A stretch of DNA of 5,212 nucleotides from Phycisphaerae bacterium (GTDB lineage Bacteria > Planctomycetota > Phycisphaerae > UBA1845 > Fen-1342): NCBI GenBank assembly GCA_022842805.1, contig JALHOX010000235.1, positions 1-5,212 on the forward strand. Reading direction: 5' to 3'. Of this stretch, positions 1 to 5,212 are shown in pieces (the stretch's first letter is position 1; the number at the start of each line of letters is the position of its first letter). A program made the translations under genes and the position numbers. The notes beneath the pieces were generated by a model, which made no database searches, was not told where the DNA came from, and saw nothing but the letters and a program-made list of their open reading frames with translations.

Positions 1-2
1 AG

Positions 3-131
3 CAGCCGGCGACAACCGAGACGCGCGATGTGCGGCATGTGCGCCTGGCCGAACCGATCCAGGCGCGGCTCGACGGGCGCACGTCGCATGGGGCGGTGTT
101 GAAATCGGAATTGCGGGCGAGCGAGGAGTAG
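3..131 (+). CDS. C-terminal fragment of an unidentified convergent gene
   Basis: The last 42 codons of a reading frame that enters from the left edge and stops at TAG (129-131). It reads like protein: mixed charged and hydrophobic residues (for example VRHVRLAEPIQARLDG), a charged end (SELRASEE) and mostly G or C at third codon positions. The minus strand is also open here from an ATG at 142, but that translation is rich in Ser, Arg and Cys and looks like a shadow. No family is recognisable from this fragment. It converges on the large minus-strand gene, with 42 bp between the two stop codons, so it is probably not part of the ExbBD operon. The coding call is moderate; function is unknown. 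Confidence 0.5.
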   Translation, partial: QPATTETRDVRHVRLAEPIQARLDGRTSHGAVLKSELRASEE

Positions 132-134
132 CGC

Positions 135-166
135 GCGGCCATCGCGGACAGCGATGCGGCGGCCGC
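135..166. repeat. Nested inverted repeats between convergent stop codons, possible bidirectional terminator
   Basis: The outer arms are GCGGCC (135-140) and GGCCGC (161-166). Inside, CATCGC (140-145) and GCGATG (151-156) form a perfect 6-bp stem with a 5-base loop; the two stems share base 140, so they would not both form fully. The repeat lies wholly between the stop of the plus-strand fragment (131) and the stop of the large minus-strand gene (174), where a shared terminator would be expected. No T-run follows on either strand, so a classical intrinsic terminator is not supported. In sequence this GC-rich, short inverted repeats also arise by chance. Confidence 0.3.
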
Positions 167-173
167 TACATGA

Positions 174-3100
174 TCATTCTCCGGTCGCGGCGCTGGTGGG
201 CGCGCTGGCCGGCGCGGTGGCTTCGGGAGCGGCGACGGGGCCGCCGGCGTACATCGGCAGATAGCGGTAATAGACCTCGAGCATGAGCGTGCAGAGGGCG
301 GTCTGGTAGACGCGGCCGCCGGCGCTGGCCCACTCGCCCTCGGGATCCCAGCTTCCGGCCGCGTGTCCCGCGCGCTGCTGTGCGTCGATGAGCGTGCGAC
401 TCAGTGCGGCATTCCAGCGATCCCACGCTTCGCCCTGGGCGTTGAAGAGCGCGAGCGTGGCGTAATACCAGTAGTAGGTATTGGGTTCGTCGTTCCAATT
501 CGGCTCGTCGGTCGCGATCCAGGCCAGGCCCGGACGCAGATCGTCGAGCGGGTCGCCGATGAGTTGTCGGACGAAGACGGCTTCGGCGGTCATCGACGCG
601 GTGGCGCGCTGTCGGGGGCGATAGGCGTAGCGACCGGGGCGGGCGGTGTCTGCGACGCGCTCGAGGAAGACGCGGATGTTGCGATAGGCGACTTCGGGGA
701 TCTCAACGCCGGCGCGCTGTCCGCTCTTGAGCGCCAGCACCTGCCAGCCGAGCACGGATGTATCGCCAGCCTGGCCGGGTTCATAGCGCCAGCCGCCGGT
801 GCGACGATTTCGGGATTCGACGATGAAGTTCACGGCGCGCTCGGCGACGGGGCGCAGGCGCGGGTCGCTGGTCATGGCGCAGGCCTCGCTGATGGCGATG
901 GCCGCGATGCCGTGGCTGTACATCGTCTCGCCGTCGCGCAGGTCGCCGTCGTCGAGTTGCCGGCGGGCGAGCCAGTTGAGGGCGCGGCGGACGTGGTCCT
1001 GATAGGGACCGTCGTTCGTGTGTGTGTGGCCCGCGCCGAGGAAGCAGAGCAGCGCGAGGCCGGTGGTCGCGACGGGCAGGTCGGCCTCGCCCGCGCCGTC
1101 GCACGCACAGGTCGCGCCGAACTCGCGTGCGTTCCATGCGCCGCTTTCACTCTGGTGCTGCGCGAGCCACACGAGCGCGGCCTTTACCGCGGCCTCGGTC
1201 TCGGGGCTGCCGCCGCGCTTTTCGAGGATCGCCTGGCGGATCGGCTCGGCGCGGACGGCGAGGTCGGCGGCGCTGGGGGCGACCGGCGCCTGCTCGACGT
1301 CGGGGAGCGACGGGGGCAGTGCGAGGGAGGGCAGCGCGGGAACAAGGGGAGACTCCGGCAGCTTTGACGCGATCGCGGGCGGAGCGAAATCGATCTTCGG
1401 ATCGTCGTTCGAATCGATGCTGCGCACTCCGGGCGCGGCGGCGAGCGGCGCGGGGGGCAAGGCGATGTTAATCGTCGCCGGCAGGGCTAATGGGATCGCA
1501 CTCGTTGGAGCATCGATCGGCGCGTCGAACTTGGGGAGTTCGAGACGCGGCGCTTGCAGACTTGCGGTCGCGGGCGGGGCTGGAGCGTCCTTTGTGGCGA
1601 GCTCGTCGGGCGGGGTTGGCGCTTCGCTCCTTGCGGTCGGCAACGCGGGCGGCGCGGCGGCGGCGGTCTGCGGCGGGGCGCTCAGCTCGATCTTTGCAGT
1701 GGCGAGCGGCATTGCGGTGGTGGCAAACTCGATCGGCGAATCCGAAGGCGCGGGGGGCGGCGGGATGGGCTCGACGCGCGGCGCGGGTGAGTAGTCGACG
1801 GCGATCGCGGCGGGCGAGAGGTCGCTGGGGGCGGGCGCGGGGAGCGCGTCGGACAACGTGGATCGATCGATGGGCGGCAGCGCCGGTGCATCGGCCAGCA
1901 CGGCGCGCGGCGCTTCGATGGCTGGCGCATCCTCCAGCTTCTCGGCCTTCGCATCGACGGGTGGAGCAACGGGAGCATTTGTCGCCGATTGCGCCGGGTC
2001 GGGGGCGACATCGCTGCGGGAGATCTGTACGGGCGGTGCCTCGATTTCGATCGAATCGGCCGCACGCGGGGCGACCTGCGGCAAGGGCGGCTCGTCGACC
2101 GCGATCGTCGGCGGTGCCGCCGCGGGTTGGAGCGCGACTTCGGGCTCGGCGATCGGCTCGATCTCGCGCGGGGGCAAGTCGAGCTCAGGCGGTCGCGCTT
2201 CGGCGAGCGCGAGTTCGGCGGCCTCGCTCATCGGGATCGCGGTAACCTGCTCCGCCAGTTCATCCTGCACGGCAGAGACGAGTGCGACCTGCGTTCCGCC
2301 GGGCGGACGCTGAGACTGCATGACGCCGGCGGTCACCTGCCAGAAGCTGAACAGGAGCATGAGCAGCGAGTGGAGAAGCAGCGACGCCATCACGCAGCGG
2401 GCCATGAGCGAGAGGCGCTTATCGCGCAGGCCGCGCGCGCCGAGGGCGAGCAGCAGCAGCGACAGGAGCGCGAGCAGCAGCCACGGCAGGTAGGACATGA
2501 GTGCGCGCAGGGCCGCGTCCCAATCCCAGGCCTGCTCGTCGACGTCGCGAAATACCTCGCGCGCGGTGGATTGGTAGAGGTCGTAGTCGGGCAGCCGCGC
2601 GGCTTGGTCACTGGGACGAGAGGCCGGGGTGTCGGCGGTATTGCGGCGTGCGAGTGGTCGCGGTCGGTCGGAGCTGAAGATCAGGCCATATCCGAGTGAA
2701 TGCAGGGCCGGATCGAGTTCGTTGGCCGCGGAGTTGATCGGTGCGGCGAGGCGCTGCGGCGGCAGGAAGCGGTCGCGCAACCAGCGGGCGCGGTAGAGAT
2801 CGAAGCCGCCCGCGCCGCCGGCGCGGTTGGACGCGAAGTAGAGAAAATCGCCGGCGCTGCTGAAGCAGGGCGCGCCTTCGTTGGCTTCGGTGTTGAGCAC
2901 TTCGAGCGCGGTCGGCGCGGCGGCCTCGCCCTCCAGCAGAGCGCGATAGAGGTCGTAGGTGCGACGCTGCAGGTCTTCGCGAAGCGTCGCGGTCCACGAA
3001 TCCGCGGGCGGCGGCTCGGGAGTCGCGCTCTCGCGCGGGCGATTGGAGGCGAAAAGGATGGCCGCGCCGTCGGGCGTCGCGGCGGGGCCGTAGTCGTTGT

Positions 3101-3662
3101 AGGGCGAGTTGATGCGCGGGCCGAGATTGGCGGCGGGTTGCCATTGTCCGTCGATCTGGCGCGAGACCCACAGGTCGTAGCCGCCGCTGCCGCCGGGGCG
3201 ATCGCTGTAGAAATAGAGTGCGGCGCCATCGGGCGAAGGAGCGGGGCCGAGTTCGTCGTCGGTCGTGTTCACCGCGGCGAGCGGCTCGGGCGTCGACCAG
3301 CCGCCGGGCGTGCGGCGGGCGACGAAGATGTCGGCGTTTTCGCCGGGCCGCTCGCGGACGAAGAAGAGCGTCAGCCCGTCCCAGGCGAAGCGCGGCTCGT
3401 AGTCGCTTGAACCGGTGTTGAGGGCGGCGCCGAGTTCGGTCGGCGGCTGCCAGAGGATTTCGGAGATCGGCGCGCCGCGGCGCGGCAGGCGGATCGTCTC
3501 GCCATCGGTGAGAACGGTGGTGCGGCGCGGCTGGAGCATCCACCAGCCGGCGGCGATGAGCCCGTTGAAGGCGACGATGAGCAACACCGTCCGCAGCGCC
3601 GAGCGCGGCGGCGGTCGATGTGACCCGGCGCGTGAAGGGCTGGTTTCGGCCGGAGGCGTCAT
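174..3662 (-). CDS. PD40 beta-propeller / TonB-like helix / Pro-rich linker / squalene-cyclase-like domain protein
   Basis: A 1162-residue inner-membrane protein, probably ExbBD-linked. In order: a basic N-terminus and transmembrane helix (about 25-43); a five-repeat PD40 propeller (about 86-365), with repeats such as PSPDGAALYFYSDRPGGSGG followed by YDLW; a helix (390-408); a basic loop (RGLRDKR); and a helix (about 422-446) containing S427-LLL-H431, like S16/H20 of TonB. A Pro/Ala-rich linker (450-800) and an alpha/alpha-toroid of the prenyltransferase/squalene-oxidase repeat type (about 805-1137) follow, then an Ala/Pro tail. Charges predict an inside N-terminus, with propeller, linker and toroid in the periplasm. 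The DxDD acid motif of squalene-hopene cyclases is absent, so cyclase activity is unlikely. The ATG overlaps the exbD stop as ATGA. No clear ribosome binding site precedes it, which suggests translational coupling. Domain calls are firm; the role as energy transducer is inferred. Confidence 0.9.
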   Translation of the reverse strand: MTPPAETSPSRAGSHRPPPRSALRTVLLIVAFNGLIAAGWWMLQPRRTTVLTDGETIRLPRRGAPISEILWQPPTELGAALNTGSSDYEPRFAWDGLTLFFVRERPGENADIFVARRTPGGWSTPEPLAAVNTTDDELGPAPSPDGAALYFYSDRPGGSGGYDLWVSRQIDGQWQPAANLGPRINSPYNDYGPAATPDGAAILFASNRPRESATPEPPPADSWTATLREDLQRRTYDLYRALLEGEAAAPTALEVLNTEANEGAPCFSSAGDFLYFASNRAGGAGGFDLYRARWLRDRFLPPQRLAAPINSAANELDPALHSLGYGLIFSSDRPRPLARRNTADTPASRPSDQAARLPDYDLYQSTAREVFRDVDEQAWDWDAALRALMSYLPWLLLALLSLLLLALGARGLRDKRLSLMARCVMASLLLHSLLMLLFSFWQVTAGVMQSQRPPGGTQVALVSAVQDELAEQVTAIPMSEAAELALAEARPPELDLPPREIEPIAEPEVALQPAAAPPTIAVDEPPLPQVAPRAADSIEIEAPPVQISRSDVAPDPAQSATNAPVAPPVDAKAEKLEDAPAIEAPRAVLADAPALPPIDRSTLSDALPAPAPSDLSPAAIAVDYSPAPRVEPIPPPPAPSDSPIEFATTAMPLATAKIELSAPPQTAAAAPPALPTARSEAPTPPDELATKDAPAPPATASLQAPRLELPKFDAPIDAPTSAIPLALPATINIALPPAPLAAAPGVRSIDSNDDPKIDFAPPAIASKLPESPLVPALPSLALPPSLPDVEQAPVAPSAADLAVRAEPIRQAILEKRGGSPETEAAVKAALVWLAQHQSESGAWNAREFGATCACDGAGEADLPVATTGLALLCFLGAGHTHTNDGPYQDHVRRALNWLARRQLDDGDLRDGETMYSHGIAAIAISEACAMTSDPRLRPVAERAVNFIVESRNRRTGGWRYEPGQAGDTSVLGWQVLALKSGQRAGVEIPEVAYRNIRVFLERVADTARPGRYAYRPRQRATASMTAEAVFVRQLIGDPLDDLRPGLAWIATDEPNWNDEPNTYYWYYATLALFNAQGEAWDRWNAALSRTLIDAQQRAGHAAGSWDPEGEWASAGGRVYQTALCTLMLEVYYRYLPMYAGGPVAAPEATAPASAPTSAATGE

Positions 3663-4075
3663 TCGCGCAGCACCGTGTCGAGATAGGGCTGCGAGATTCC
3701 GGCGCGCTTGCAGATGTCGAGCACATTGACGACGTTGGCGTAGGGCGTTCGGCGATCGCCGCGGACGCTGACCTTTTGGGCCGGGTTGGCGGCGACGCGC
3801 TGGCGGACGAGTTGCTCCAGAGCGGCCTCGGTCATCGCTTCGCCGCCGACGATCGTGCGCCCGTCTTGCGTGACGTTAATCACAAGTTCGCGCAGCGCTC
3901 CGCTGATCGGCCCGGCGGCGCGCGCCGCGGGGAGGGCGACCTCGATCTCGCGCTCGGCCTGATGAAAGGTCGTGGCGACGAGAAAGAAGATGAGCAGGAG
4001 GAAAACCATGTCGATGATCGGGGTCAGGTCGATCACCGGCGAATGGGGAGCTGGTCGACGAGCGCGGATCAGCAT
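3659..4075 (-). CDS. exbD: ExbD/TolR-family proton-channel subunit
   Basis: This 138-residue protein is the usual length for the family. It has a short basic cytoplasmic N-terminus (MLIRARRPAPHS) and one transmembrane helix (about 19-37, from TPIIDMVFLLLIFF). D22 is in the place of the essential proton-carrying Asp (D25 in E. coli ExbD). The periplasmic domain has the family signatures ELVINVTQDGRTIVGG (63-78) and VSVRGDRRTPYANVVNVLD (102-120). With ExbB it would form the proton-driven motor of the inner membrane. The start at 4075 was chosen for its GGAGG site and family length; a GTG at 4177 would add 34 basic residues unlike the family. The stop overlaps the start of the next gene by four bases (ATGA). 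TolR is the alternative family name; the partner here resembles neither TonB nor TolA overall. Confidence 0.93.
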   Translation of the reverse strand: MLIRARRPAPHSPVIDLTPIIDMVFLLLIFFLVATTFHQAEREIEVALPAARAAGPISGALRELVINVTQDGRTIVGGEAMTEAALEQLVRQRVAANPAQKVSVRGDRRTPYANVVNVLDICKRAGISQPYLDTVLRE

Positions 4076-4263
4076 GAGGAAGCGCCTCCGGCGCGCGGCG
4101 TTGGGATGAGGCTTGTGCGACGGCTCTGTGCGCCGTGGCTTCGCCCGGCCGAGCGCATGCGCAGGCCAGATCGACACGGCGCTGCGGCCCCGAGGCGCTG
4201 CTCACAGAGCATTGGCGTCGTCGCGAGTTCCGACGGGCGAAATTGCAGCACTGCGGGTTTCAC
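4069..4263 (-). CDS. Doubtful 64-residue ORF bridging exbB and exbD
   Basis: A GTG-start frame overlaps the exbB stop by four bases (GTGA) and ends with a TGA inside the first codons of exbD (ATGCTGATC), so it exactly fills the interval between the two genes. A GGAGG (4268-4272) lies four bases before the GTG, but those bases also encode the Leu-Glu-Ala end of ExbB. The protein begins MKPAVLQFRPSELATTPML, is rich in Arg, Ser and Ala, has four Cys, and shows no membrane helix or family motif. Its third-position G+C is visibly lower than in the flanking genes, and an overlapping frame is also partly open. It may be a translationally coupled small gene, or non-coding spacer with a chance reading frame. 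I favour the latter slightly. Confidence 0.27.
   Translation of the reverse strand: MKPAVLQFRPSELATTPMLCEQRLGAAAPCRSGLRMRSAGRSHGAQSRRTSLIPTPRAGGASSC
4085..4089 (-). promoter_or_regulatory. Ribosome binding site deciding the exbD start
   Basis: On the minus strand this reads GGAGG, nine bases before the ATG at 4075. It supports the 138-residue ExbD over the longer GTG-start version beginning at 4177. Confidence 0.65.
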
Positions 4264-5063
4264 GCCGCCTCCAGCGCCGCGCTGGCCCCCGGCATCGCCG
4301 CCGGCGAGGGTTCGATGTCTTCCTCGATTGCGGCGCTGCGCGATGGCTTCGCCGGCACGTCGACCACCGCCCGCTCCTCCCGTACGCGCGAGAGCAATTC
4401 GGCGGCCATGTCATCGAGATCGAGCGTCAGGCGATGAACGCGGCCGGAGACCCAGTGCTGCGCGATCATCGCGGGGATCGCGATCATCAATCCGACGGCG
4501 GTCGTGATCATCGCCTCATAAATGCCTTTGGCCAGCAGTTCGGTGCGGCCCAGCGCCTCGGCCGAACTCGCGACGGTCGAAAAGGCCTGGATCATGCCGG
4601 TGATGGTGCCGAGCAGGCCGAGCATGGGCGAGATGGCGATGATCAGCGGCAGCACGCGCTCGTACTTATGCAGCGTCCGCAGCTCGCGCTCACAGACGCG
4701 CTGGATGTTCTCCAGCCGCATGTCGGCCGGGTCGGCGGCGTGTTGCAGCACAGCGCCGGCGACGCGCGCGCCGACCGAGTCGACCGCTTTGCAATACTCG
4801 ATGGCGCGACGACGACCATCGGAACCGCCGCTCGCGCGGCGAGCGTCGATGTCGGGAATGAGCCGCGGCGGAATGATCGAGTTGCGACGGAGCGAGATGG
4901 CGCGTTCGATCGTGACCGCGAGCGCGATCAGCGAGACGGCCGCGAGGGGGACCATCAGCGGCCCGCCCTTCACCAGAAAATCCCAGATCGAGCCGATCTT
5001 GACGCTGCCGGCCGCGTCTGCTGCGCCGGCCTGTGCCAGCACCAACGCCACGCTGATCATCAT
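4260..5063 (-). CDS. exbB: ExbB/TolQ/MotA-family proton-channel subunit
   Basis: The polytopic subunit of the ExbB-ExbD motor, 267 residues. An N-terminal stretch resembling a short signal peptide (MISVALVLAQAGAADAAG) precedes helix 1 (about 33-52, PLMVPLAAVSLIALAVTIER). A cytoplasmic region of about 80 residues follows, then helix 2 (about 138-160, with SPMLGLLGTITGM) and helix 3 (about 178-200, with EAMITTAVGLMIAIPAMI). T153 and T188 align with the channel threonines T148 and T181 of E. coli ExbB. The C-terminal tail after about 232 is Pro/Ala/Glu-rich and variable. The start has two consecutive ATG codons; the first is best placed for the upstream GGGAAGGAA. It lies 55 bp after an upstream gene on the same strand, so it is probably not the first gene of its operon. 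The family is certain; exbB, tolQ and motA-like subtypes cannot be separated firmly by eye. Confidence 0.95.
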   Translation of the reverse strand: MMISVALVLAQAGAADAAGSVKIGSIWDFLVKGGPLMVPLAAVSLIALAVTIERAISLRRNSIIPPRLIPDIDARRASGGSDGRRRAIEYCKAVDSVGARVAGAVLQHAADPADMRLENIQRVCERELRTLHKYERVLPLIIAISPMLGLLGTITGMIQAFSTVASSAEALGRTELLAKGIYEAMITTAVGLMIAIPAMIAQHWVSGRVHRLTLDLDDMAAELLSRVREERAVVDVPAKPSRSAAIEEDIEPSPAAMPGASAALEAA

Positions 5064-5070
5064 TGCCTGC

Positions 5071-5079
5071 TTCCTTCCC
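5071..5079 (-). promoter_or_regulatory. Ribosome binding site of exbB
   Basis: GGGAAGGAA on the minus strand lies seven bases before the first ATG (5063); its AAGGA core ends eight bases before that ATG. It supports the first of the two adjacent ATG codons as the start. Confidence 0.6.
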
Positions 5080-5093
5080 GCGCTACAGCGCGG
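5078..5093 (-). repeat. Short hairpin touching the exbB ribosome binding site
   Basis: On the minus strand CCGCGC-TGTA-GCGCGG forms a perfect 6-bp stem with a four-base loop. Its 3' arm runs directly into the GGGAAGGAA ribosome binding site of exbB, sharing two G residues. Just upstream is a tandem GATTGC duplication (5095-5106). It could tune exbB translation or mRNA stability after the upstream gene, or be chance in GC-rich sequence. Confidence 0.35.
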
Positions 5094-5118
5094 CGCAATC
5101 GCAATCTGCGAACAAAAA

Positions 5119-5211
5119 TCACTGAGGCGACGGCGCTGCGCCGCTCTTTCCGCCGACCTCGCGTTCGCGTCCGATGGCCGCGGCGTCGCGCTCGCGCGGG
5201 GCGCGCTCGCG
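5119..5211 (-). CDS. C-terminal fragment of an unidentified upstream gene
   Basis: Thirty codons entering from the right edge and ending at TGA (5119-5121). The peptide is hydrophilic, with Arg-Glu alternations (RERAPRERD, GREREVGG) and a flexible end (KSGAAPSPQ). Most third positions are G or C, as in the neighbouring genes. One other minus-strand frame is also open, but it yields mostly Arg and looks like a shadow. The stop is 55 bp before exbB on the same strand, so co-transcription is likely. No family can be named from this charged tail. Confidence 0.5.
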   Translation of the reverse strand, partial: RERAPRERDAAAIGREREVGGKSGAAPSPQ

Positions 5212-5212
5212 C

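Noticed and set aside
170..177. ATGATCAT palindrome at the end of the large gene
   Set aside because: Eight bases over a stop codon with no second copy seen; it is consistent with chance.
1080..1120. Complement-like (alpha-2-macroglobulin) thioester domain
   Set aside because: The fold class is similar, but the CGEQ thioester motif is not present; the nearest Cys stretch is TCACDG.
252..1250. Squalene-hopene cyclase or hopanoid biosynthesis gene
   Set aside because: The helical repeats are present but no DxDD acid motif is visible, the domain is about half the length of a cyclase, and it is tethered to a membrane motor protein.
363..1367. Long plus-strand open frame (334 codons) opposite the toroid region
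   Set aside because: It lies antisense to the well-supported large gene, is dominated by Gly, Ala, Arg and Val, and shows no domain. Long antisense frames are expected in GC-rich coding DNA.
1859..1870. GATC-rich run (GGATCGATCGAT) in the linker
   Set aside because: It encodes Pro-Ile-Asp-Arg-Ser in frame and is explained by codon choice; no repeat array or origin-like cluster surrounds it.
2700..3410. Plus-strand open frame (236 codons) opposite the propeller
   Set aside because: The opposite strand encodes clear PD40 repeats. The plus frame mirrors their periodic Gly/Asp codons and has no recognisable motif.
2608..3726. Second minus-strand frame (372 codons) overlapping the propeller
   Set aside because: It is very Arg-rich and out of frame with the PD40 coding sequence: a frame shadow.
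3620..4507. Plus-strand open frame (295 codons) across exbD and the end of exbB
   Set aside because: It runs antisense to two genes with conserved family motifs and its translation is Arg/Pro/Ala-rich with no family features.
5114..5143. Intrinsic terminator for the gene upstream of exbB (inverted repeat 5131-5143 and T-run at 5114-5118)
   Set aside because: The stem is five bases, lies inside the coding end, and is separated from the T-run by about 12 bases, so the geometry is wrong.

Overview
The window is GC-rich throughout, about two thirds G+C by eye, and G/C dominates third codon positions in the real genes. It is almost fully coding. One minus-strand operon fills it, read from right to left. 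The best clue to the organism is the C-terminal domain of the largest protein. Its motifs (GLALLCFLGAGHTH, MYSHGIA, GDTSVLGWQ, YYWYYAT, LEVYYRYLPMY) match a squalene-cyclase-like domain that I know mainly from Planctomycetota. Together with PD40 repeats and ExbB/ExbD neighbours, this points to a GC-rich planctomycete. That assignment is from memory of the family, not from a database search.

Layout from right to left on the minus strand: (1) the last 30 codons of an unidentified upstream gene (5119-5211), Arg/Glu-rich; (2) a 55-bp gap with a small hairpin next to a good ribosome binding site; (3) an ExbB/TolQ/MotA-family proton-channel subunit (4260-5063); (4) a 184-bp interval, unusually long for an exbB-exbD pair, bridged by a doubtful 64-codon GTG-start ORF; (5) an ExbD/TolR-family subunit (3659-4075, with the start chosen by its GGAGG site); (6) a 1162-residue multidomain membrane protein (174-3662) overlapping exbD by the ATGA arrangement. 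A probable C-terminus of a convergent plus-strand gene lies at 3-131. The 42 bp between the convergent stops hold nested inverted repeats.

How the parts may work together: ExbB and ExbD form a proton-driven motor in the inner membrane, which normally drives TonB or TolA. No ordinary TonB is present. The coupled third gene carries a TonB-like segment in its middle: a transmembrane helix with an S-X3-H pair (S427, H431) like S16/H20 of E. coli TonB, followed by about 350 residues of Pro/Ala-rich periplasmic linker. Instead of a TonB C-terminal domain the linker ends in an alpha/alpha-toroid (squalene-cyclase-like) domain without the catalytic DxDD motif. In front of the TonB-like part, between two further membrane helices, sits a PD40 beta-propeller. 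The most interesting hypothesis for this window is therefore an ExbBD-energised transducer with non-standard periplasmic domains. It is an inference from architecture and gene order, not a demonstrated function.
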